This document shows positions 1 through 8,959 of a stretch of 64,000 bases of DNA, in pieces (the stretch's first letter is position 1; every line of letters begins with the position of its first letter). This stretch comes from Pullulanibacillus pueri (GTDB lineage: Bacteria; Bacillota; Bacilli; Bacillales; Sporolactobacillaceae). The stretch covers positions 1 to 64,000 of the forward strand of contig NZ_BMFV01000003.1 of assembly GCF_014639255.1 (NCBI RefSeq), given 5' to 3'. The notes under the pieces are model-generated. The model ran no database searches and was not told the origin of the DNA. It was given only the letters and a program-made list of their open reading frames with translations. A program made the translations under genes and the position numbers.

Positions 1-6
1 AGATTT

Positions 7-123
7 TTAAGTGGGGATAAAGAGTAGGAGCTTTACTCCTACCCCAACATTTGACTTAGAACCAAATTTTGAAACCCCAGCCATATTGGCTATGTCCTGC
101 ATAGTCACTTTTTTTCTGTTCAT
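7..123 (-). pseudogene. LacI-family regulator remnant (HTH only)
   Basis: The first 19 codons give a typical LacI-family helix-turn-helix beginning (MNRKKVTMQDIANMAGVSK) behind a GAGGTGA ribosome site. Directly after GVSK, where the recognition helix should follow, the reading frame changes to unrelated residues and stops at codon 39. The foreign tail coincides with a hairpin (about 10-50) that looks like a transcription terminator. I read this as a decayed regulator whose body was lost and joined to a neighbouring terminator. Sequence to the left of the window could hold more of it. Confidence 0.6.
10..50. terminator. Hairpin, terminator-like
   Basis: A TAGGAG/CTCCTA stem with a 5-base loop sits inside a longer GGGG...CCCC pairing. 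It closely resembles the GTGGG...CCCAC hairpin at 36749-36779. It lies at the break point of the LacI remnant. Confidence 0.4.
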
Positions 124-616
124 TATCTCACCTCTTTTACTATTATAACGAGTCTATATTGATTATTTTAAAACGGGTGTCCTATTTTATCGAGTATCAT
201 AACATTAATAGGGACTAATTGTTAGCTTTGTTAGCCTTTTTTGTTATGTGGATCATCGATATTTTGGCGGCCTGTTAATATTTTATTGTATTTATCCAGG
301 TGTAAACATTATAAATATTTAAAAAACTGCTTTACTCATCTAGTTTTTATGTTATTATAATTATAAAAATATTTAATAACAAAAAATAACAAAAATACAA
401 TTACAGATTCGTTTAAAAAATTTAAGCACTAATGAAAGCGCTAGCAATAATTGTTGTTTGAAAGTTTCAAAGGTCGATCTTTTAATTGCTATGGCCTTGA
501 TCTCATACTTGGGATTAAGTTCAATAAAGTTTTGAAAAAAAGGAGGTATCTAGAATCAAAAGTAAAGTTTTAAGTGATGATGGTCTTTAATCCAATGGAA
601 AGGGGTTAAATCAAAA
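124..616 (+). promoter_or_regulatory. Upstream region of the first ABC importer with cre-like site and palindrome
   Basis: This 493-base AT-rich stretch holds no convincing gene. It contains a cre-like box TGAAAGCGCTAGCA at 433-446 (13 of 14 against TGWAANCGNTNWCA) and a perfect TTGAAA-G-TTTCAA palindrome at 458-470, which could be an operator for a dedicated regulator. A TATAAT is present at 356-361 without a good -35. A strong AGGAGG at 541 has no start at a useful distance; AAAGGGG at about 599-605 serves the gene at 617. Confidence 0.5.
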
Positions 617-2188
617 ATGAAAAGAAAAATTCTTTTTTCAATGTTATTAGTTTTAATTATGATTTTGAGTACCGCTTGTTCTAGCAAAGAGACAAGTAAT
701 GAGTCAGATAGTGATTCAGGAACTGTGAAGATTAGCATGACACTTGGCCAAGGACCAAAGACACCAAATTCTTGGGCTCAGCAACAACTTGAAAGCATTA
801 TGTCAGAGAAAACAGGCAAAAAGATAAAATTAGATCCGATCTTTTTACCAACAACCGATCAAAATTCTAAGGTGAATCTTCTTATGAGCGCCAAGGATAC
901 TATGCCTGATATTTTATGGTGGAACTCATCGATGCAGCCGGAGTTCAATGACTGGACAAAAGCTGGCGTCCTACAGGATTGGACTCCTCTGCTACAAAAA
1001 GAAGGAAAGTCAATTCTCAATTCCTATTCTAAAGATGACATCTTCTATGCTTGGGATGATAAGAGTGAAAAGCTTTATCGTTTTCCAGATGATATTTCAG
1101 AACCAGGCACGATGACAACGGTAATTCGTAAGGATTGGTTGGATAATCTTGGACTAGATGTTCCAAAAACATATGATGAATATCTCAATGTATTGCGAGC
1201 TTTTACTAAGGATGACCCTGATGGCAATGGGAAAAATGATACTTACGGTCTTGGCGGAGAATACTATTGGCGAGCTTTTGCACCATTTTTCTATTCTCAC
1301 GGAGTGGATGTAGAAAACTGGCTGAAACAAGATGATGGAACACTTAAGTTTGGTGCGGTAATGCCTCAAGTCAAGGACGTTCTTAAGGATTTACAAGAAC
1401 TTTATAAAGAGGGTGTTATTAATCCTAAGATGACAACAGAAGCTAATGCTAAGGTTGATGAAGAGTATGCCAACGGTAAGGTGGGTTCCTTATATTACTG
1501 GGTAGCGAGCGCCAATCCAAATTATAGTCCAGGACAATCCTTCAAAGCGAAAAATCCCAAGGGAGAGTATCTCCAAATTGATCCGATCATCGGCCCAGAT
1601 GGATTTGCTTCCGATGTGCCTTCAGGAACGCCATGGTGTTACTTATCTATTACTCAACATGATCAACACCCGGATATTACAATGCAATTGTTAAATGAAA
1701 TGAATACGCCAGATACTATGCAGCTCATTACATTTGGTGAGGAAGGTAAGGATTACAACCTAAAGGATGGAGCAGCTGATCCGCTCATCTCTCCAGCGGA
1801 GAAAGATAAAAAGGGAATAGGGACCTACTGGTATATGACGCGTAAAGACAAGGCAAATCTTGATAACACGACTGCGGTTAATAAATTGTTTGCGGAACGG
1901 GAGAAAACCAGTCAACCGATGAGAGACAAAATTGTCTACATTAAGGCCCTTGATCGTCCAGCATGGGATGATTATTCTGGTGACCTTAATAAGCTTCGTG
2001 ATCAAACGTTCTGGGCCATTATTACCGGCAAGAAGCCCGTTAGTGCCTTTGATGATTTTGTTAAACAGTGGTACAAAATGGGCGGCGATAAGGTAGAAAA
2101 AGAAACAAACGACCTCTACAAGGACCAGCAAAAACAACGTGATAAGTTTGACGACTGGTACAAGAAAAACATTGAACCATATAAATAA
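617..2188 (+). CDS. Sugar ABC transporter substrate-binding lipoprotein (LplA/YtcQ type)
   Basis: Membrane-anchored binding protein that captures an oligosaccharide outside the cell for the two permeases that follow. The first 25 residues form a lipoprotein signal with lipobox LSTAC; the mature part keeps the family-1 solute-binding layout and the large size (523 aa) typical of LplA/YtcQ proteins linked to pectin- or plant-polysaccharide importers. ATG 617 is preceded by AAAGGGG. The operon order binding protein-LplB-LplC with no ATPase is usual for this group, which borrows MsmX. The cre-like site upstream suggests CcpA repression. Substrate is not readable from the sequence. Confidence 0.88.
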   Translation: MKRKILFSMLLVLIMILSTACSSKETSNESDSDSGTVKISMTLGQGPKTPNSWAQQQLESIMSEKTGKKIKLDPIFLPTTDQNSKVNLLMSAKDTMPDILWWNSSMQPEFNDWTKAGVLQDWTPLLQKEGKSILNSYSKDDIFYAWDDKSEKLYRFPDDISEPGTMTTVIRKDWLDNLGLDVPKTYDEYLNVLRAFTKDDPDGNGKNDTYGLGGEYYWRAFAPFFYSHGVDVENWLKQDDGTLKFGAVMPQVKDVLKDLQELYKEGVINPKMTTEANAKVDEEYANGKVGSLYYWVASANPNYSPGQSFKAKNPKGEYLQIDPIIGPDGFASDVPSGTPWCYLSITQHDQHPDITMQLLNEMNTPDTMQLITFGEEGKDYNLKDGAADPLISPAEKDKKGIGTYWYMTRKDKANLDNTTAVNKLFAEREKTSQPMRDKIVYIKALDRPAWDDYSGDLNKLRDQTFWAIITGKKPVSAFDDFVKQWYKMGGDKVEKETNDLYKDQQKQRDKFDDWYKKNIEPYK

Positions 2189-2268
2189 AAAGTAGATAAG
2201 GGAGGGGCATTTCCTAGAGGGTGTGCTCTTTCCTTCCCTACGAGGAATCATAGTAAAGGGGAGAGAAA

Positions 2269-3219
2269 ATGGAACCGACTACCAAACAATCACTATCTGT
2301 CCCAGTCAAGCCGAAATCATCAATATGGAAGGATATTGTTCGTGATAAATACCTTTATTTATTGCTTTTACCAGGCATGATTCTACTTATTATATTTAAA
2401 TATATACCCATGTACGGGGTTATCATTGCTTTTAAAGACTACAATATTTTACTAGGGATCACTAAAAGTGCTTGGGTTGGATTTGAACAGTTTGAAAAAT
2501 TATTTAGAACTCCTGATTTTTTACAGGTGTTATGGAACACGTTATTAATCAGTCTTTACAAATTGGTGGCAGGCTTTACCTTGCCTATTATTCTTTCACT
2601 TTTATTAAATGAAGTTAGAAAAATAGGTTTTAAAAGGGTAACTCAGTCGATTATTTATCTTCCACATTTTATTTCTTGGGTGGTTTTTGCCGGGATAATC
2701 ACAACTTTTCTTAATCCTGTGGATGGTTTAGTGAATTATATTCTTCAACTTTTTGGGCATGAAGCTATCGACTTTCTTGGTAATTCCCATTATTTTCGTT
2801 CCGTTCTTGTTTCAACTGAGGTCTATAAAACAGTAGGGTGGGGAACTATTATTTATTTGGCGGCTATTTCGGGTGTGAATCCCGAGCTTTATGAAGCAGC
2901 CATTATGGATGGGGCCAACAAATTTAGACAGATGTGGCATGTGACACTTCCAGCAATTCGTCCCGTGATCATTATTCTTGTGATCCTTAGTCTTGGTAGC
3001 ATTTTAGAGGCCGGGTTCCAGCAAATCTATCTCCTTTATAGTCCACTAGTATATGACGTTGGGGATGTCATTGATACTTATGTATACCGTGAGGGGATTT
3101 TGAATGCCAATTATAGCTTTGCTACTGCAGCTGGGTTGTTCAAATCTATGATTGCATTGATACTTATCGTCACAGCCAATCGAATTGCAAAAAGGTTTGG
3201 ACAAAGTGGACTATGGTAG
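2269..3219 (+). CDS. ABC transporter permease, LplB/YteP type
   Basis: Inner-membrane permease (316 aa) pairing with the gene at 3234. The N-terminus has the hallmark of the LplB family: a cytoplasmic lead, then KYLYLLLLPGMILLIIFKY and IPMYGVIIAFKDYN. The EAA loop for ATPase docking is at about residues 207-225 (YEAAIMDGANKFRQMWHVTLP). AGGGGAGAG precedes the ATG. The 80-base gap from the binding-protein gene contains a GGGAGG...CCTTCCC hairpin that may set transcript levels. Confidence 0.9.
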   Translation: MEPTTKQSLSVPVKPKSSIWKDIVRDKYLYLLLLPGMILLIIFKYIPMYGVIIAFKDYNILLGITKSAWVGFEQFEKLFRTPDFLQVLWNTLLISLYKLVAGFTLPIILSLLLNEVRKIGFKRVTQSIIYLPHFISWVVFAGIITTFLNPVDGLVNYILQLFGHEAIDFLGNSHYFRSVLVSTEVYKTVGWGTIIYLAAISGVNPELYEAAIMDGANKFRQMWHVTLPAIRPVIIILVILSLGSILEAGFQQIYLLYSPLVYDVGDVIDTYVYREGILNANYSFATAAGLFKSMIALILIVTANRIAKRFGQSGLW

Positions 3220-3233
3220 GAGGTAAATAAAAA

Positions 3234-4112
3234 ATGATTAGATTAACAAGAGGAGAAAAGATCTTTACAATATTTAATCATTGTTTTCTAATTTTTCTCA
3301 TGATATTGATGCTTTATCCTGTCTGGTACATTTTTATGGGCTCATTTAGTGATGCCACAAGGGCACAGCAGGGGGGATTCTTTCTCATTCCAGCTGGTTT
3401 TTCACTCGATGCTTTTAAAGCGGTACTCACTAATGTTTCATTACTTTCAGGGTTTAAAACTACTCTTATTACTACTGTAATTGGGACAATTATCGGGACG
3501 TTCCTTTCGGCTGGAATGGCTTATGCTCTTTCCAAAAATAGGTTGCGTGGTCAATTCATCCTCTCTTTTATTGTGTTATTTACAATGTTATTTAATGGCG
3601 GAATGGTACCAACCTATTTATTGGTTAAAAATTTAGGATTACTTAACTCTTATTGGGCTTTGATTTTACCAAATGCTATTGGTGCCTGGAATATCTTTGT
3701 TATGATGAGCTTTTTTAGAGGGATTCCAAGAGATTTAGAAGAGTCAGCAAAAATAGATGGGGCCAATGACCTTACCGTGTTTTTCCGAATTGTTCTACCG
3801 ATATCAAAGCCAGTCCTTGTCACGATCGGTTTATTTTTGGCAGTCATGTATTGGGATGATTTTTTCTCAACAATACTCTACATCACTGACAAAAGTATGT
3901 GGCAGTTACAGGCTGTTCTTAATGATGTAATAACCAACACTTCAGAAGCGATGATGAAACAAGGTGTTTCTGTCAGTTATCAACAAAATGTATCGAAGTT
4001 TACGATTCAAATGGCCTCCATAGTCGTTGCTACAATTCCAATATTAATCGTCTATCCATTTGTTCAAAAACACTTTGTTAAAGGTGCGATGATCGGATCA
4101 ATTAAAGGCTAA
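3234..4112 (+). CDS. ABC transporter permease, LplC/YtcP type
   Basis: Second permease of the importer (292 aa), starting 15 bases after its partner with TAGGAGG upstream. Residues 15-40 form the first membrane span, and EESAKIDGANDLTVFFRIVLP at about 172-192 is the ATPase-docking EAA loop. The end FVKGAMIGSIKG is characteristic of the carbohydrate-uptake-1 permease family. It presumably forms a heterodimer with the product of 2269. Confidence 0.9.
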   Translation: MIRLTRGEKIFTIFNHCFLIFLMILMLYPVWYIFMGSFSDATRAQQGGFFLIPAGFSLDAFKAVLTNVSLLSGFKTTLITTVIGTIIGTFLSAGMAYALSKNRLRGQFILSFIVLFTMLFNGGMVPTYLLVKNLGLLNSYWALILPNAIGAWNIFVMMSFFRGIPRDLEESAKIDGANDLTVFFRIVLPISKPVLVTIGLFLAVMYWDDFFSTILYITDKSMWQLQAVLNDVITNTSEAMMKQGVSVSYQQNVSKFTIQMASIVVATIPILIVYPFVQKHFVKGAMIGSIKG

Positions 4113-4557
4113 ATTATAGATAATGTTCCTAATAGAAAGCATGAATTCAGATAATTATTTTGATCTTGATTTTGGAAAGTTCAAAGATCGCCTACATAAA
4201 GCTGAAAGAAACTATGGATTTAAAGACAGAGATTTTAAGTTTAGAAGGTCCTAACATTTCCATAAAGGCATATCCAATAATCCAGCGTATGATTAATCCT
4301 CTTTAGCTTATAATGTACAATGATGACAACTTACTTTCCACAGTTTTATCTTTATATTTCCCCAACTAGGCATTCAAAGGCTTAGGTAGGGGGATTTTTT
4401 TATGCATACTTCCAAATTAAATATGAAAAATAACAAAATATCGCACTCTTAAAATTAAAAATATGTTACGATAAGAATAGATAAATGTAAGCGTTGTAAA
4501 AACCCGTATAAAATTTACTGAAATATAAGTCAAATAAACATAAGGGAGTAGATTTTT
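4113..4557 (+). other. Intergenic region: terminator and promoter with cre-like site
   Basis: A 445-base gap. A terminator follows the importer at about 4357-4401 (CCCC-AACTAG stem with GGTAGGGGG and seven Ts). A cre-like box TGTAAGCGTTGTAA lies at 4486-4499 (13 of 14), before the DUF624 gene. A 37-codon frame at 4141-4254 is not convincing as a gene. Confidence 0.55.
4486..4499 (+). promoter_or_regulatory. cre-like catabolite control site
   Basis: TGTAAGCGTTGTAA differs at one position from the cre consensus TGWAANCGNTNWCA. It stands 59 bases before the DUF624 start, a position that would block transcription. CcpA binding is inferred. Confidence 0.5.
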
Positions 4558-5229
4558 ATGCAGCTGGGTGGTTTAACGGGGGTTCTCTATAAAATTTGCG
4601 ACTGGATAATGAAATTTGCCTATGTCAATTTATTATGGCTATTTTTTACCTTTGTGGGTCTTATTGTTTTTGGGATCATGCCTTCGACGGCATCGCTTTT
4701 TACGGTCATCCGCAAATGGATTATGGGTCAAGATGATGTCCCTGTCTTCAAAACGTTTTGGAACAATTATAAAACAAGTTTTATTAAAATTAACATTATA
4801 GGCATTATCTTATTTGTGGTTGGTATGGTTCTTTATTTTGATTATTACTATTTCAAAGGGATGACGGGTGCACTATCTAATGTCCTTTTAGTGGTTATGC
4901 TTATGATCACCTTCCTGTACCTTTTAGTTCTTTTGTATATTTTTCCGACCTTTGCACATTTTGAATTAACGATCCTACGGTATTTTAAGTACTCGATCAT
5001 TCTAGCTATCTCTAACTTGCTTTCTACTATTATGATGATAGCCGGTGCGATTATTGTCTATTTTCTCTTTAGAATGGTCCCAGGATTGATTCCATTTTTT
5101 GGTGGGAGTGTGTTAGGCTTTGTTTTGATGTGGGCGGCCTATAGAGGATTCGCGAAAATTGAAAGGTTGAGAGAGGCAAAAGAAGAAGAAGAAAAAGAAA
5201 AAGAGTCACAAATGAAGGTAGAGGCGTGA
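4558..5229 (+). CDS. DUF624 family membrane protein (YesL-like)
   Basis: A 223-aa protein with about five hydrophobic spans, beginning after GGGAGTAG. The pattern ICDWIMKFAYVNLLWLFFTFVGLIVFGIMP matches the opening of DUF624/YesL proteins, which usually sit beside oligosaccharide ABC importers; their biochemical role is unknown. The C-terminus is a highly charged Glu/Lys tail in the cytoplasm. A paralogue lies at 31788 beside another importer. The own promoter region with cre-like box suggests it is a separate unit from the upstream importer. Confidence 0.85.
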   Translation: MQLGGLTGVLYKICDWIMKFAYVNLLWLFFTFVGLIVFGIMPSTASLFTVIRKWIMGQDDVPVFKTFWNNYKTSFIKINIIGIILFVVGMVLYFDYYYFKGMTGALSNVLLVVMLMITFLYLLVLLYIFPTFAHFELTILRYFKYSIILAISNLLSTIMMIAGAIIVYFLFRMVPGLIPFFGGSVLGFVLMWAAYRGFAKIERLREAKEEEEKEKESQMKVEA

Positions 5230-5248
5230 AACAAGGAGGAATGGTTTC

Positions 5249-5644
5249 GTGATTGAGATTGAAGGTCTCCATCATGTCAGTCTTACGGTGACAGATTTGG
5301 AAAAAGCAAAGCATTTTTATGGTGAAGTTTTGGGATTGCCTGAGATTAAGCGACCTCCATTTGATTTCCCGGGAGCTTGGTATCAGGTTGGCATGGATCA
5401 ACTGCATCTCATTGTTTATCCTGAAGCTAAAGCCCTTAGAAAAACAGTGAACATTGACTCTAAGGATGGGCATTTCGCAGTCCGAGTGAAGGATTATAAA
5501 AAAACCCTTCACTATTTGCAAAGTCAAAAGGTTGACATTGTTGAAATGCGGTTCAGTACAAGTGGTTTTTCACAAATCTTTTGTGCCGACCCCGATGGCA
5601 ATTTAATCGAGTTGAATGTTGAGCAAAAAGATCTCAATGTGTAA
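5249..5644 (+). CDS. VOC (glyoxalase/dioxygenase fold) protein
   Basis: A 131-aa single-unit vicinal-oxygen-chelate protein. The N-terminal strand IEGLHHVSLTVTDLEKAKHF and the C-terminal DPDGNLIELN are the two halves of the fold; H at residue 7-8 and the late Glu are likely metal ligands. The start is GTG 5249 with AAGGAGG eight bases upstream; the ATG at 5241 is out of frame. Enzymatic substrate cannot be inferred. It follows the DUF624 gene by 19 bases and is probably cotranscribed. Confidence 0.8.
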   Translation: MIEIEGLHHVSLTVTDLEKAKHFYGEVLGLPEIKRPPFDFPGAWYQVGMDQLHLIVYPEAKALRKTVNIDSKDGHFAVRVKDYKKTLHYLQSQKVDIVEMRFSTSGFSQIFCADPDGNLIELNVEQKDLNV

Positions 5645-5685
5645 AAAAGAAAAAGAAATTTTAAGATGAGATTGACTTATATACC

Positions 5686-5757
5686 TTGATTTAAGTTATC
5701 TGTAGCGAATATAATAGAGAAAGTCTAATCATGAGCCTAGAACTTGGGCTCATTTTT
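5686..5757 (+). promoter_or_regulatory. Promoter followed at once by a terminator-like hairpin
   Basis: TTGATT (5686-5691) and TATAAT (5710-5715), 18 bases apart, form a good sigma-A promoter. About 16 bases later ATGAGCC (5731-5737) pairs with GGCTCAT (5747-5753) and is followed by Ts, as in a Rho-independent terminator. Either the hairpin ends the upstream VOC transcript and the promoter merely overlaps, or it conditions transcription of the alaR-alaT pair. Confidence 0.45.
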
Positions 5758-5799
5758 ACATGGTTTGATTTATTTGATAATTCAGGAAAGGGACGAGTG

Positions 5800-6300
5800 A
5801 TGAAAGTGGAGCAAATAGATATTGATTTACTCGATTTATTAGAGAAAAATGGCAGAATGCCGCTCGATATGATTGCCAAAACATTGGATATCAGCATTGA
5901 GGAAGTTGAGAAACGCATGGAAAATCTAGAAAATCATCATGCGATTTTAGGGTATTCTGCGATAGCGAATTGGTCGAAAGTGCTAGATTACGAGGGCGTT
6001 AATGCCATGATTGATGTGAAAGTGACACCGACCCGAGGTGTTGGCTTTGACAAGATCGCAGAGCGTATTTATCGCTTCCCTGAAGTCAAAGCTGTCTATC
6101 TTATGTCTGGAGCTTATGATTTGTCTGTTTCTATTCAAGGAAAAACAATGTCAGAAATCGGCTTATTTGTTTCAGAAAAACTCTCAACGCTTGATTCCGT
6201 GATTTCGACGACAACACATTTTATTTTGAAAAAATATAAGCATGACGGGGTTATTTTTAATCCTGATGATGATGATAAACGGATTGTGGTGTCCCCTTGA
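5800..6300 (+). CDS. alaR: Lrp/AsnC family transcriptional regulator (AlaR-like)
   Basis: A 166-aa regulator. Residues 5-50 form the AsnC winged helix (IDIDLLDLLEKNGRMPLDMIAKTLDIS...), followed by the RAM effector-binding domain with KVTPTRGVGFDKIAERI and VYLMSGAYDLSVSIQG. The frame is open from 5731, but that ATG lies in a terminator-like stem; ATG 5800 has AAAGGGACGAG before it and gives the family's normal start. Pairing with a downstream aminotransferase that begins inside its stop codon mirrors B. subtilis alaR-alaT, where AlaR activates alanine transaminase. The gene name is by synteny. Confidence 0.75.
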   Translation: MKVEQIDIDLLDLLEKNGRMPLDMIAKTLDISIEEVEKRMENLENHHAILGYSAIANWSKVLDYEGVNAMIDVKVTPTRGVGFDKIAERIYRFPEVKAVYLMSGAYDLSVSIQGKTMSEIGLFVSEKLSTLDSVISTTTHFILKKYKHDGVIFNPDDDDKRIVVSP

Positions 6301-7463
6301 AAACCTCACGATCTTATCTCTCGACCAAGGCATCTCAATTAAAGCCCTCGGGTATCCGGCGATTTTTTGACCTTGCTTCAACGATGGATAATGTTATTTC
6401 GTTGGGGGTGGGTGAGCCGGACTTTGTCACACCCTGGAATGTTATTGAAGCGAGCTACCATTCGCTTGAGCAAGGGTATACCGCCTATACAGCTAATGCA
6501 GGCATATTAGAATTGCGGCAATTGATTGCGGATTATTTGTTTCAAAGTTTCCAAGTGAAATACAAAGCAGAAGAAGATATTATTGTAACAGTTGGGGCCA
6601 GTCAAGCATTGGATTTAGCCCTAAGAGCCATTATTGACCCAGGCGATGAAGTGATTGTGGTTGAACCGTGTTTTGTCGCTTATGCTCCAACCGTTACTCT
6701 TGCTGGTGGCGTTCCCGTTCCACTCGAAACGTTACCAGAAAATGAATTTAAGCTTCAACCGGAGCAAATTGAGGCTCTCGTCACAGAAAAAACGAAGGCC
6801 TTGTTAATCTGTAGTCCTAACAATCCAACGGGGACTGTCTTACAGAAAGAGGATTTGAACAAAATTGCTGAAGTGGTGAATCGCCATGATCTCATCGTCC
6901 TTTCTGATGAGATCTATGGTGAATTAACTTATGATGAGCCGTACACCAGTTTTGCTTCCATTAGGGGCATGAAAGAACGGACCCTTTTGCTTTCAGGATT
7001 CTCTAAGGCTTTTGCGATGACCGGCTGGCGCTTAGGGTATGTTGCTGGTCCTACAGAGCTTATCCAAGCCATGCTTAAAATTCATCAGTACACCATTATG
7101 TGTGCCTCAACAATGGCTCAACACGGCGCCATTGAAGCCTTGAAGAATGGGCGGCAAAGCATTTTGGAGATGAAGAAAAGCTATCAGCAACGTAGAAACT
7201 TTGTAGTGAATAGTTTTAATGAAATAGGATTAGAGTGTCACCGTCCTGGTGGAGCTTTCTATGTCTTTCCTTCAATAAAACATACTGGATTAACATCTGA
7301 AGCTTTTGCTGAGCAACTATTACAAGAAGAAAAAGTAGCGGTTGTACCTGGCAGTGTTTTCGGAAAAGGTGGGGAAGGCCATATCCGTTGCTCATATGCC
7401 ACTTCTTTAAAACAACTGAACGAAGCCATGAAGCGAATCAAACGGTTTATTGAAAGATTATAA
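6297..7463 (+). CDS. alaT: PLP-dependent aminotransferase class I/II (AlaT/PatA-like)
   Basis: Cytoplasmic fold-type I aminotransferase of 388 aa. It shows SPNNPTG near residue 174-180, SDEIYGELTY around 204-213 and SGFSKAFAMTGWR around 232-244, where the lysine binds pyridoxal phosphate; the C-terminus RCSYATS holds the carboxylate-binding arginine. The TTG start overlaps the regulator's TGA (TTGA), implying translational coupling. By analogy with the B. subtilis pair it is an alanine transaminase, but PatA-type aspartate/diaminopimelate-related activity cannot be excluded. Confidence 0.8.
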   Translation: MKTSRSYLSTKASQLKPSGIRRFFDLASTMDNVISLGVGEPDFVTPWNVIEASYHSLEQGYTAYTANAGILELRQLIADYLFQSFQVKYKAEEDIIVTVGASQALDLALRAIIDPGDEVIVVEPCFVAYAPTVTLAGGVPVPLETLPENEFKLQPEQIEALVTEKTKALLICSPNNPTGTVLQKEDLNKIAEVVNRHDLIVLSDEIYGELTYDEPYTSFASIRGMKERTLLLSGFSKAFAMTGWRLGYVAGPTELIQAMLKIHQYTIMCASTMAQHGAIEALKNGRQSILEMKKSYQQRRNFVVNSFNEIGLECHRPGGAFYVFPSIKHTGLTSEAFAEQLLQEEKVAVVPGSVFGKGGEGHIRCSYATSLKQLNEAMKRIKRFIERL

Positions 7464-7510
7464 TCTTACAGCCGAAAGTGATTTTTCAATATTACCTTTT
7501 CAAAGTAAAG

Positions 7511-7547
7511 AGCACCTGACGTGTTTAGAACATGTGAGGTGCTTTTT
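7511..7547. terminator. Rho-independent terminator between convergent genes
   Basis: AGCACCT (7511-7517) pairs with AGGTGCT (7537-7543), with further pairing inside, and a T run follows. AAAG precedes it on the other side, so it may also serve the minus-strand MATE gene. Confidence 0.85.
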
Positions 7548-7559
7548 ATGATGTTTCGA

Positions 7560-8927
7560 CTATAAATCGGCAAGTGTATGCCCTTGCTGTTTCATCTCTT
7601 TAAAAGTCGCTTTCCTCAATAGGAGAACAATGAATAGAACGACAGAACATTCAGCTGCTGGAACGGCTAACCATACGCCTGTGATGCCAAAGAGCTTTGG
7701 CAGGATCCATAGAAAGCCGATCAAGAGTATGAATCCTCTTAACAAGGTGATGATCATCGACAGCTTGACTTGCCCGATCGACTGATAATAATTCATATAG
7801 ACAAAGTTGATGCCGATAAATAAATACCCGATAAAGAAGAGACGAAGCCCTTGGACAGCAAGCGTGTGTAATTCTTTTGTCATATCACCGAATAGAGAAA
7901 CAAGGGGATCCGCTAATAAACAGCCTAAGACAAGGCTCATGATGCCTAAAACCAAAGTTGTTCTTTCGGCAATCTTTACGGTATGGATGATGCGCTCATT
8001 CAACTTTGCCCCATAATAGAAACTGATTAAAGGCTGAACGGCTGAGCCTAGTCCAATAAAAGCCATAAGCATCATAGAGTGCAAATAATTTACAATTGAA
8101 AAGGCTGAAACGCCTATAGTTCCAGCAGTGGCTACCATAGCGAGATTATAGCCGATGGTGAAGATGGCAAGCCCTATTTCAGAGGTGAAACTTGGAAAGC
8201 CAATAGCCATAATCTCTTTCAATAAAGAAACTTGAAAGGGTGCTTTGACCCAGCGAAGGGTGGAGGACTTTCTAAAAAAATGAAAGGCTAGCACTATTAT
8301 TCCAATGATCTGCGAGAAGACGGTCGCGAAGGCTGACCCTTTTACGCCTAAACCAAATGTAAAAATCAGTATATAATTTAACAGAATATTAAAGGCAGCC
8401 ATCAATATATTAGCCATCATGGCTAAGTTGGGATTCCCATCGTTTCTCACAAAGACACTAAGCAGGACTTGAATCCCAATAAAGATTCCAAAAATAAGGA
8501 CGATGGTCATGAAATCCACCACATACGGGAGTGTTTGCTGATTCGCGCCAAGAAGCAGGGCGATATGATCTAAAAAGAGATAACTAATAAAACTTAAAAC
8601 AGCAAGGACGATAACAACGAACCAAAAGGCATGCGTGAAGATGTCCTGAGCTTTCTTAATATCTTTACGGCCAAGTGACATGGAGTATAAGGCGCCACCG
8701 CCAATACCAATTAATAATGAAATTGAAAAAAATAATGAAAATATTGGGGAGGAAATATTGACGCCTGCAAGAGCAATCGGCCCCACAGCATGCCCCACAA
8801 ATATACCGTCAACGACAACATTCACCGACATTAACAACATCCCTACAAGAGAAGGAATGAGATATCGGAAAAAGATTTTAATGACCGGTTGATTCACTAA
8901 TTGTTCTTCGATTGTATTGTTCTCCAT
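7560..8927 (-). CDS. MATE family efflux transporter
   Basis: Twelve-span multidrug/toxin exporter of 455 aa, energised by Na+ or H+ in this family. The N-terminal repeat reads MLLMSVNVVVDGIFVGHAVGP, and the second half has the matching MLMAFIGLGSAVQPLISFYYGA. The start ATG 8927 follows GGGGGGATAAAC. The promoter carries a MerR-type operator, and the MerR gene lies just upstream on the same strand, so expression is probably drug-induced. Confidence 0.9.
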   Translation of the reverse strand: MENNTIEEQLVNQPVIKIFFRYLIPSLVGMLLMSVNVVVDGIFVGHAVGPIALAGVNISSPIFSLFFSISLLIGIGGGALYSMSLGRKDIKKAQDIFTHAFWFVVIVLAVLSFISYLFLDHIALLLGANQQTLPYVVDFMTIVLIFGIFIGIQVLLSVFVRNDGNPNLAMMANILMAAFNILLNYILIFTFGLGVKGSAFATVFSQIIGIIVLAFHFFRKSSTLRWVKAPFQVSLLKEIMAIGFPSFTSEIGLAIFTIGYNLAMVATAGTIGVSAFSIVNYLHSMMLMAFIGLGSAVQPLISFYYGAKLNERIIHTVKIAERTTLVLGIMSLVLGCLLADPLVSLFGDMTKELHTLAVQGLRLFFIGYLFIGINFVYMNYYQSIGQVKLSMIITLLRGFILLIGFLWILPKLFGITGVWLAVPAAECSVVLFIVLLLRKATFKEMKQQGHTLADL

Positions 8928-8959
8928 GTTTATCCCCCCAACATGATTTGTTAAGAGGG

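Noticed and set aside
577-609. Short leader peptide frame before the gene at 617
   Set aside because: The strong AGGAGG at 541 is about 30 bases away, too far to serve it, and the peptide has no regulatory codon run.
1760-2251. 163-codon minus-strand frame opposite the first binding protein
   Set aside because: It is antisense to a well-supported gene and has low-complexity hydrophobic composition with no family features.
4141-4254. 37-codon frame beginning MNSDNYFDLD
   Set aside because: No clear ribosome site and no family; could be a remnant but nothing supports it as a gene.
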